DNA of 11,255 bases from Candidatus Methanomethylophilaceae archaeon (lineage in GTDB: Archaea > Thermoplasmatota > Thermoplasmata > Methanomassiliicoccales > Methanomethylophilaceae), in the NCBI GenBank assembly GCA_007116915.1, contig SKHQ01000022.1:1-11255 (forward strand). The letters run 5' to 3'. Below, one piece after another: positions 5,295-11,255 of the stretch (its first letter is position 1; each line of letters begins with the position of its first letter). The translations under genes were made by a program, and so were the position numbers. Under the pieces are notes generated by a model. That model did not search any database. It was given only the letters and a program-made list of their open reading frames with translations, and had not been told where the DNA came from.

Positions 5295-7225
5295 AGATCG
5301 GCCGTAAAACAATGGAATTGGCACTTATAGGGAACCCCAACGTTGGTAAGTCCACCCTCTTCACAAAACTGACGGGAGTTGGAGTCATGGCTTCGAACTA
5401 CCCCGGCACTACGGTGGAGTTCAAAGAGGGGAGCTTCCTGCGTGATGGGGCGAAGGTCACCGTACACGACCTTCCCGGAGCATACTCCCTGTCCGGAGAG
5501 AGCGAGGATGAGATTGTCGCCTTGCGCATGCTGGCGGAGAATGATTTCGATGCCGTGGTCGTGGTTGCCGACGCCACCCGTCTGGAGAGCAGTCTGGTAC
5601 TGACATTCCAGGTCATGGAGCTGGGTTATCCGGTCATAATAGCCCTCAACCAGATGGACATCGCCCTGAAGAGGCACGATATAGATGTCGCCAAGCTGGA
5701 GGAAATCCTCGGCGTGCCCATCTGTCCAGTTACAGCTCTGGTCGGTGAAGGCGTTGATGAACTCGCTCAGGCCATCGTCGACGGCGAGGCGCTCAAGTCA
5801 CTCTTCAAGGTCAGCTATGACTCGCATATCGAGGATTACATTTCATCCTTACAGGAACTGATTCCCGATGATGGAAGGTATCCGAGCCGAGGGGCCATCC
5901 TCAAGATGCTGGAGGGTAACGAGTACATTTCCTCCCTCTACGATGAGAAGGCCAACGAACAGGCCTATATGGTTGCTAAGGAGTTCCGCGAACACCATGG
6001 GGAATCGATCAACATACACATCACCCGGGACCGTTACGGGGAGGCGGGACGTATCCGCAAGGAGACGCTCACACCTCGCAAGGGTCCTGTGACCTTCAAG
6101 GACCGGCTCTCGGACCTGACCATGCGTCCCATCACCGGAGTACCGATCCTGATGGGCGTTCTGGCATCAATATTCCTATCCATCGTAATCATCGGAGGAT
6201 GGCTGGAACATGAGCTCGAGGAACTCTTCGAAATCGTGGTCGGTGATGTCCTTGTAGACCTCGGACAATCCCTTGCTGGTGACCTAGGAGCCTCCATCGG
6301 CTCCGGTGTCACGATGGGTTTCGAGGCCATTGTGGTACTGATCATCCCATTCGTGATGGTGTGGTACATAATACTCGCATTGCTGGAGGATTCCGGCTAC
6401 ATGCCTCGCGCCGTGGCTCTGCTCGACGGGGTCATGCATAAGGTCGGTCTGCACGGCAGGGCCGTCATACCCATGCTGGTGGGCATCGGTTGCAGCGTCC
6501 CCGCCATACTCGCCACCCGTACCGCCGGGTCCAAGAGGGAGAGGCTGATCCTTTCCACATTGATCGTCATGGCGGTCCCCTGTGGGGCTCAGATGGCCAT
6601 CATAATCGGTCTGGTCTCCAGGTTCGTGGGAATAGGAGCCGCTGCGGCAATATTCGCCCTTCTTCTGGGTCTTCTGCTATTCCTAGGATTCGTAATGGAC
6701 CGTTGGTTGCGCAAGGAGCCCACCTGCCTAGCTATGGAGATACCGGAGCTCAGGAAGCCTACCGTGCGTAACGTCGGTTTCAAGACCTACTCCCGCAGCA
6801 AGGACTTCTTCATGATCGCCTTCCCCTTCCTTCTGGTGGGGAGCGTGATCGTGGAGATACTCTTGTCCTATGACGCGTTGGACTTCGTCATCGAGCCGAT
6901 GAGTTTCCTCACCGTGGGGATACTTGGGTTGCCGGCGGTCACCATCATAGCGTTCATGATAGGAATTCTGCGCAAGGAGTTGGCGGTGGGTATGCTGGTG
7001 ACTCTGCTGCCGGCCATGACCATATCCGAACTGTCGTTGTACATGACTCCGCAGCAGTTCATCGTGTTCGGTGTCGTTATGGCCATTTACATGCCGTGTC
7101 TAGCTGCCTGGGCCGTACTCATGAAAGAACTCGGTGCCAAGAACGCACTAATGGTCGGATTCGCTTCGATAACCACGGCGATAATAATCGGAGGGGCGGT
7201 AAATCTGGTGCTCACCGTGATTTAA
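5291..7225 (+). CDS. feoB: Ferrous iron transport protein B
   Basis: Fe(II) uptake permease of the cell membrane with an N-terminal G domain. The 644 residues suit an archaeal FeoB (bacterial ones are often longer). The G domain has G1 GNPNVGKS (14-21), G2 Thr in NYPGTT (36-41), G3 DLPG (60-63) and G4 NQMD (120-123). A helical spacer follows at about 170-270, with the lead-in TFKDRLSDLTMRPITG. The membrane part has roughly eight to ten hydrophobic segments and both Gate motifs: GCSVPAILATR (400-410) and GILRKE (558-563). The ATG at 5291 overlaps the regulator stop as ATGA, but its GGAGG (5285-5289) is only one base away; ATG 5312 (MELALIGNP) is an alternative. No separate feoA is present, since an FeoA-like domain is fused to the upstream regulator. 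The stop codon overlaps that of convergent gltX. Confidence 0.96.
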   Translation: MKIGRKTMELALIGNPNVGKSTLFTKLTGVGVMASNYPGTTVEFKEGSFLRDGAKVTVHDLPGAYSLSGESEDEIVALRMLAENDFDAVVVVADATRLESSLVLTFQVMELGYPVIIALNQMDIALKRHDIDVAKLEEILGVPICPVTALVGEGVDELAQAIVDGEALKSLFKVSYDSHIEDYISSLQELIPDDGRYPSRGAILKMLEGNEYISSLYDEKANEQAYMVAKEFREHHGESINIHITRDRYGEAGRIRKETLTPRKGPVTFKDRLSDLTMRPITGVPILMGVLASIFLSIVIIGGWLEHELEELFEIVVGDVLVDLGQSLAGDLGASIGSGVTMGFEAIVVLIIPFVMVWYIILALLEDSGYMPRAVALLDGVMHKVGLHGRAVIPMLVGIGCSVPAILATRTAGSKRERLILSTLIVMAVPCGAQMAIIIGLVSRFVGIGAAAAIFALLLGLLLFLGFVMDRWLRKEPTCLAMEIPELRKPTVRNVGFKTYSRSKDFFMIAFPFLLVGSVIVEILLSYDALDFVIEPMSFLTVGILGLPAVTIIAFMIGILRKELAVGMLVTLLPAMTISELSLYMTPQQFIVFGVVMAIYMPCLAAWAVLMKELGAKNALMVGFASITTAIIIGGAVNLVLTVI

Positions 7226-7234
7226 CGGTGAGCA
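7209..7234. terminator. Perfect 10-bp inverted repeat at the feoB/gltX convergent ends
   Basis: TGCTCACCGT (7209-7218) and ACGGTGAGCA (7225-7234) are perfect inverted repeats with a 6-nt loop, GATTTA. The stem spans both stop codons: TAA of feoB at 7223-7225 and TAA of gltX at 7224-7222 on the minus strand. Either transcript would fold a stable GC-rich hairpin at its end, so it may mark or protect both 3' ends. There is no following U-tract, so a role in termination itself is unproven. Confidence 0.55.
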
Positions 7235-8904
7235 TAGACGGCCCTGACCCTGGTATCGACCTGCTCCAGTCTGACGAAGCCGAAACGCTCGAACTGGACC
7301 ATGTCGCCGGCCGCGGCGGAAACCGGTTCCACCAAACCCTTTACCAATCCTCCATCAGGCATCAGGACCTCTGCCGGTATTGACCCTGGCGGTGCCCATT
7401 GTATGACTTTCACACCTTGGCGGGTGACTCCCATGTCATCCCCGGCGTGACGGCATATCTCTCCATGGCTTATGTTGCAGAGTCCTTTGAGGCGTATCAT
7501 GCCCCGGTCCTGCAACTCCTGCATGTCATCAGGGCATATGTGGACCTGGAAGTCACCGCTGAAGCTGTGCTTCCTTTGTCCCAGCTCGGGACGGTCAGGG
7601 TGTAGAGGGCAGTGCGATTCCGCCTCTCCATCGAAACAAACGTCCACCGCAACCGGATTGGGCACGAAGAAGTATCTCTGTGCTTGAGAATCGATTATGT
7701 CGCGGTTCATGGCGAACAGGTTGTCCCAGGACACCTGAACATCCACCTGTTTGATTCCAACGTCCATCCAGAAGCGTCTGATGGCCTCCGGTTTGATACC
7801 TCTGCGGGCCAATGCCCTCAATGTGCCGGTACGCACGTCGTCCCAGCCGGTGAACTGTCCTTCCTTTATACCCCGGCCGATGACCGAGGTCTTGAGGACC
7901 GTATCGGGTATGGAGACCAGTCCGTAATGCATGAAGGTCGGCTTCCTCCAGCCGAGATAATCGTAGATGTATTCCTGACGGAAGGTGTTGTTCAAATGGT
8001 CCTTACCACGGAGAACGTGTGTCAGTCCGAGGTCGTGGTCATCGATGGCCACCGAGAGGTTCATCATGGGGTATATGTTGTAACGGTCCCCGGTGCGAGG
8101 GTGAGGATGATCCACCTGGCGCAGGGCGATGAAATCCCGTAGGGCGGGGTTGGGGTGGTCTATGGCGGTCTTTATCACCGCTGCCGCTTTACCGGCGGCG
8201 TAATGCGAGGACATCAACCTGTCCAATCTCTCCAACTGCACCTCTACGGGCTGGTCACGGCAGGGACAGCATTCACAGGCGGATTTGGCGTTCCTCCAGT
8301 CATCGCTGTCGCATATGCAAACATAGGCATGACCCATACCGGTGAGTTGCCGTATAACTTCGTAATACCGTTCGAAACGGTCGCTCTGGATTATGGTGTC
8401 GTGAATCTCAACACCCAGCCAATCCAAGTCCTCGGGGATCATGCGGTAGGCATCGGGGTCGATCTTCTCGGGGTTGGTGTCCTCGAACCTGTTTATCAAT
8501 CTGCCCTCATAACGGCGGACGTATTCGTCATTCAGGACCGCTACACGGGAGTGACCGAGATGCAAGGGCCCCGAGGGGCCGGGAGCGATCCTCATGACCA
8601 CGGGGCCTTCTATGCTGGATATGCTGAGTTCAGGAAGGTCGGTCCTCTTCTCCTTCTTCTCCCTGGTCATCAGGGAGGAGTCCATCTCCTGCAGTAAGGA
8701 GGTCTGTTTCTCCAAGGATAAGGTGTTGACGTCGGCCACCATGGCCTCGATCAAAGGAATGAGCTCTTTGGACTCCTTGCGCAGGTCGGGACATTCACCC
8801 ATGACCTTGCCAACTACCGCTTTGGGGTTGGCCTGGCCTTTATAGAATATGGCGTTCTGCAGCGCGTATTTCCGCACGGTCCTCTCGACGTCCTCTCCGA
8901 GCAT
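7222..8904 (-). CDS. gltX: Glutamyl-tRNA synthetase, archaeal type
   Basis: Class I synthetase that loads glutamate on tRNA-Glu; archaeal GluRS is usually non-discriminating and also feeds the amidotransferase route to Gln-tRNA. The 560 residues include the archaeal N-terminal extension (about 1-95), starting VRKYALQNAIFYKGQANP. The HIGH motif is HLGH (115-118) in APGPSGPLHLGH. The later loop is degenerate: LKTS (337-340) followed by a GIKEGQFTGWDD segment in place of a clear KMSKS. A cysteine-rich insert (Cys196, 198, 210, 212, 213, 215) may bind zinc. The C-terminal half is the beta-barrel anticodon-binding type shared with GlnRS. The ATG at 8904 lies about 27 nt from a TATA box and has no Shine-Dalgarno site, so the mRNA is probably leaderless. 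It diverges from ubiD and converges on feoB with a 4-nt overlap. Confidence 0.94.
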   Translation of the reverse strand: MLGEDVERTVRKYALQNAIFYKGQANPKAVVGKVMGECPDLRKESKELIPLIEAMVADVNTLSLEKQTSLLQEMDSSLMTREKKEKRTDLPELSISSIEGPVVMRIAPGPSGPLHLGHSRVAVLNDEYVRRYEGRLINRFEDTNPEKIDPDAYRMIPEDLDWLGVEIHDTIIQSDRFERYYEVIRQLTGMGHAYVCICDSDDWRNAKSACECCPCRDQPVEVQLERLDRLMSSHYAAGKAAAVIKTAIDHPNPALRDFIALRQVDHPHPRTGDRYNIYPMMNLSVAIDDHDLGLTHVLRGKDHLNNTFRQEYIYDYLGWRKPTFMHYGLVSIPDTVLKTSVIGRGIKEGQFTGWDDVRTGTLRALARRGIKPEAIRRFWMDVGIKQVDVQVSWDNLFAMNRDIIDSQAQRYFFVPNPVAVDVCFDGEAESHCPLHPDRPELGQRKHSFSGDFQVHICPDDMQELQDRGMIRLKGLCNISHGEICRHAGDDMGVTRQGVKVIQWAPPGSIPAEVLMPDGGLVKGLVEPVSAAAGDMVQFERFGFVRLEQVDTRVRAVYAHR

Positions 8905-8927
8905 CGAAAGAAGTGAAGAACGCCTCT

Positions 8928-8935
8928 GTATAATA
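8928..8935 (-). promoter_or_regulatory. TATA box of gltX
   Basis: Read on the minus strand the box is TATTATAC. Its centre is about 27 nt before the gltX ATG at 8904, placing the transcription start at or next to the start codon. The sequence just before the ATG (cttctttcg) has no Shine-Dalgarno match. Confidence 0.65.
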
Positions 8936-8959
8936 GCATTGCTTGGATGAGGCCATCAA

Positions 8960-8967
8960 TATTATAC
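8960..8967 (+). promoter_or_regulatory. TATA box of the ubiD-family gene
   Basis: TATTATAC is centred about 25-26 nt before ATG 8989, implying a leaderless mRNA. The box lies downstream of an in-frame ATG at 8947, so that upstream ATG cannot be the start for transcripts from this promoter. Confidence 0.65.
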
Positions 8968-8988
8968 ATGGGAACGGGATTATCCGCC

Positions 8989-10260
8989 ATGGCAATCAGG
9001 GCCCTTCTTACCCGTATGAAAGAGGACACCTTCGACGCCGGTAAGGCTGTCGACCCCGACTCATGCGAGGTCAGCGCTTTACTTCTCGAGGACCAGGACC
9101 GCACTGTAATGTTCAACGACCTCAACGGCGGTAAGGCCGTCGGGAACCTGTTCTCAACGCGGGACAAGATGGCAAGATTCCTGGGCATCGAAACCGATGA
9201 CCTAATGGGTCATCTGATGTCCGCCATGTCCGACCCCAAGCCCTTCGAGGTTGTGGAGAAGGGAGAGTGGATGGCCAACGTGACCGATGATTTCGACCTC
9301 ACTAAACTGCCTATTCCACGTTACTTTCCTGAGGACGGTGGTCGTTACATCACATCCGGCGTCATAATCGCTGAGTACGAGGGTAAGAGGAACATGTCCT
9401 TCCACCGTATGATGGTGATAGGAAAGGACGCTCTGGCGGTTAGGTTGGTGCCCCGTCACCTATTCACAATGCACAAGGCCGCCAAGGCGGCCGGTAATGA
9501 ACTCAAGATCTCGATATGTGTGGGGCTCTGCCCCTGTGCGCTACTGGCCGCTGCCAGTTCATTGGATTATGAGGTTGATGAGTTAGAGGTGGCCTCAGCC
9601 CTGCGACTGTCCGCCCTGGGTGAACCGATGGTCCTGGCCAAAGGCGGGAACGGACTTCTGGTCCCTGCTAACTGCGACTATGTCTTCGAGGGCCGCATCA
9701 CACTCGATGAGGCCGACGAAGGACCTTTTGTGGACATCACCGGAACCTACGACCACATACGCAAGCAACCGATCATCAAGATAGACCGCATGATGCATGT
9801 GGATGACCCGGTGTTCCATCTTCTGCAGCCAGGAGGTAACGAGCATTTCCTGCTAATGGGCATGCCCCGCGAGCCGGTCATATTCCGCACTGTCCGTCAG
9901 ACCGTCCCTCGCACCCACGCCGTCCGACTGACCGAGGGCGGATGCTGTTGGTTGAATGGTGTGGTCTCCATCAGCAAGAACAAGGAGGGTGATGGCGTGA
10001 ACGCCATCATGGCCGCTTTCAGCGGTCACCCGTCGATGAAGCATGTGATCATCGTCGACCAGGACATCGACATATTCGATGACCGTCAAGTGGAGTGGGC
10101 AATGGCTACCCGTTTCCAAGGCAACCGTCTTCTTGTGGTGCCCGATTCCGCCGGTTCATCGTTGGACCCTAGCGCCGATGGTACCACCTACAAGGTAGGT
10201 GTGGATGCGACGATGCCCTTGGGTAAGGAGCATCTGTTCCGCCGCGCCACTTTGGACTAG
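8989..10260 (+). CDS. UbiD-family decarboxylase, possibly anhydromevalonate phosphate decarboxylase
   Basis: Member of the UbiD family, which uses prenylated FMN made by a UbiX partner to decarboxylate unsaturated acids. From ATG 8989 it has 423 residues; an in-frame ATG at 8947 would add 14, but the TATA position and the family-like N-terminus MAIRALLTRMKED favour 8989. Likely metal and cofactor ligands, by spacing against fungal Fdc1, are Asn135, His157 and Glu198, with the catalytic arginine as Arg140 in NMSFHRM. Other family segments are VPANCDYVFEG (225-235), DEGPFVDITG (about 243-252), and a C-terminal DQDIDIFDDRQVEWA. Many archaea use such an enzyme to convert trans-anhydromevalonate 5-phosphate to isopentenyl phosphate. 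That role is an inference, since no mevalonate gene is nearby. It diverges from gltX and overlaps the purA stop by 4 nt. Confidence 0.85.
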   Translation: MAIRALLTRMKEDTFDAGKAVDPDSCEVSALLLEDQDRTVMFNDLNGGKAVGNLFSTRDKMARFLGIETDDLMGHLMSAMSDPKPFEVVEKGEWMANVTDDFDLTKLPIPRYFPEDGGRYITSGVIIAEYEGKRNMSFHRMMVIGKDALAVRLVPRHLFTMHKAAKAAGNELKISICVGLCPCALLAAASSLDYEVDELEVASALRLSALGEPMVLAKGGNGLLVPANCDYVFEGRITLDEADEGPFVDITGTYDHIRKQPIIKIDRMMHVDDPVFHLLQPGGNEHFLLMGMPREPVIFRTVRQTVPRTHAVRLTEGGCCWLNGVVSISKNKEGDGVNAIMAAFSGHPSMKHVIIVDQDIDIFDDRQVEWAMATRFQGNRLLVVPDSAGSSLDPSADGTTYKVGVDATMPLGKEHLFRRATLD

Positions 10261-11255
10261 AGCCACCACTCGCCACGCCGGTCAATGGTCTCCGAGCGGC
10301 GCTTGCCGATACTTATCATATCGGCGGGTCTGCCGGTCTCCTTCTCTATGAATGAGACGTAGTCCTTGAGTTCCTTGGGCAGGCCGTCGTAACCGTTGGC
10401 AGCCATTTCCTCGGCGGATTCGCCCCAGTCCTCCCATCCTGATAGCTCTACGTAAACCGGTTCCAGGCGTGAGAGTTTGCTCAAGGAGGCGGGGAAATAA
10501 TCTATGCGTTCCCCGTCAACCTCGTAGTGTGTGCAGACATTGAGTGTCTCCATCCCGTTCAGGACGTCGAGCTTGGTAACCGCCCAGGATGTTATGCCGC
10601 CGATGCGTACCGCATGCTTGGCGATAACCAGGTCCAACCACCCGCAGCGACGTCCGCGGCCGGTGGTGGTGCCGAACTCCCCTCCCTTCTTCATGATGTA
10701 TTTACCCAGGTCGTTGCAGAGTTCAGTGGGCATGGGTCCCTCTCCGACACGGGTGGTGTAGGCTTTGAGGCAGCCGAGTATGGTGGAAACGCGGTTGGGA
10801 CCAACGCCGGCACCGGTGCATATTGCTCCGCCTATGGTGTTGGATGATGTTACGAAAGGATAGGTACCGTGATCGATATCCAGCATTATCCCCTGTGCTC
10901 CTTCGAAAAGGACTTTCTCGCCCTTGTCGATGGATTCATTGACCAGGACAGAGGAGTCACAGATGTATTTTCCCAGGGTATCGCCCCATCCCAGAAGTCT
11001 TTCGATGAGCATGTCGTCAGTGCACTCGCAGGAGTCTCCCATCAATTCCAGGAGCTCCTTCTTCATTTTGAGGACAGCGGGGGCCTTGTCACGCAAGGTA
11101 TCCTTCTCCAAGAGGTCACAGGCGCGGAAACCGCTTCTTGCTATCTTGTCCTGGTAGCAAGGCCCTATGCCTCGTTTGGTGGGACCCACGCTCTTATCGC
11201 CGCGATGACGCTCCTCAGCGCCATCCAGTTTGCGGTGGTAGTTGAGAATGATGTG
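10257..11255 (-). CDS. purA: Adenylosuccinate synthetase, N-terminus beyond the right edge
   Basis: Joins IMP and aspartate using GTP to form adenylosuccinate, the first step from IMP to AMP. The last 332 residues are visible; the open frame continues to the edge, starting with HIILNYHRKLDGAEE. The roughly 115-120 missing residues should hold the GDEGKGK loop. Visible motifs are KRGIGPCYQDK, the IMP-binding FEGAQG followed by LDIDHGTYPFVTSSN, GAGVGP, GEFGTTTGRGRRCGW and KLDVLNG. The guanine-binding end reads ISIGKRRSETI where E. coli has a GPDR. The helical segment before FEGAQG is present, so this is the long form of about 450 residues, not the short form of some archaea. A GTG at 11189 is internal. 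Its TAG stop shares CTAG with the convergent ubiD-family gene. Confidence 0.95.
   Translation of the reverse strand, partial: HIILNYHRKLDGAEERHRGDKSVGPTKRGIGPCYQDKIARSGFRACDLLEKDTLRDKAPAVLKMKKELLELMGDSCECTDDMLIERLLGWGDTLGKYICDSSVLVNESIDKGEKVLFEGAQGIMLDIDHGTYPFVTSSNTIGGAICTGAGVGPNRVSTILGCLKAYTTRVGEGPMPTELCNDLGKYIMKKGGEFGTTTGRGRRCGWLDLVIAKHAVRIGGITSWAVTKLDVLNGMETLNVCTHYEVDGERIDYFPASLSKLSRLEPVYVELSGWEDWGESAEEMAANGYDGLPKELKDYVSFIEKETGRPADMISIGKRRSETIDRRGEWWL

Larger units (their letters stand above)
8927..8968. repeat. Perfect 9-bp inverted repeat formed by two divergent TATA boxes
   Basis: TGTATAATA (8927-8935) and TATTATACA (8960-8968) are exact reverse complements separated by 24 nt. Each arm holds the TATA box of one divergent gene, gltX on the minus strand and ubiD on the plus strand. 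The symmetry may simply reflect two copies of a strong promoter element or may be a regulator site. Confidence 0.7.

Noticed and set aside
4844..5677. A 277-codon minus-strand frame across the dtxR/feoB junction
   Set aside because: It is antisense to two well-supported genes and has no family features.
7612..8697. Two plus-strand open frames of 176 and 180 codons opposite gltX
   Set aside because: Both are antisense to the conserved GluRS core, have no recognisable domain, and lack a promoter or Shine-Dalgarno site.
1..11255. Search for tRNA, rRNA, CRISPR, insertion sequences or defence genes
   Set aside because: All non-coding gaps are under 90 bp, no repeat arrays or transposase motifs were seen, and every sizeable stretch is occupied by a housekeeping or transport gene.

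Overview
The window looks archaeal, most likely from the Thermoplasmata or a related euryarchaeal lineage. Direct signs are a 182-residue TATA-binding protein made of two repeats, archaeal-type TATA boxes about 25-27 nt upstream of start codons, an archaeal-type GluRS with a long N-terminal extension, Shine-Dalgarno sites inside operons but not at their heads, and frequent ATA isoleucine codons in moderately GC-rich DNA. The exact lineage is an inference; no rRNA or methanogenesis gene is present. The DNA is almost fully coding: ten genes (one cut by the right edge), no tRNA, rRNA, CRISPR array or mobile element, and no gene-free stretch over 300 bases. The largest gap is about 84 bp.

Left block (about 1-4600, plus strand): a TATA box, then tbp, cysK, cysE, cysS and a radical SAM gene. 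The genes overlap or are separated by at most 40 nt, so they look like one operon. cysE activates serine, cysK makes cysteine, and cysS charges tRNA-Cys. The radical SAM enzyme is of unknown substrate, binds a Fe-S cluster and carries a second cysteine group at its C-terminus.

Middle block (about 4598-7234, plus strand): a TATA box bracketed by an imperfect inverted repeat drives a DtxR-type metal regulator with a fused FeoA-like domain, overlapping feoB (ferrous iron permease) by 4 nt. The inverted repeat is a good candidate autoregulatory operator. The block ends in a perfect 10-bp stem that spans the overlapping stop codons of feoB and the convergent gltX.

Right block (7222-11255): gltX (minus) and a UbiD-family decarboxylase (plus, possibly the anhydromevalonate phosphate decarboxylase of the archaeal mevalonate route) diverge from an 84-bp region whose two TATA boxes form a perfect inverted repeat. 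Both genes appear leaderless. ubiD converges on purA (minus, N-terminus outside the window) with stop codons sharing a CTAG. A loose theme of cysteine supply, Fe-S chemistry and iron uptake links the left and middle blocks, but this is inferred from proximity only. I see no clearly new defence or mobile system. The most original signals are the regulatory architectures and the uncharacterised radical SAM protein.
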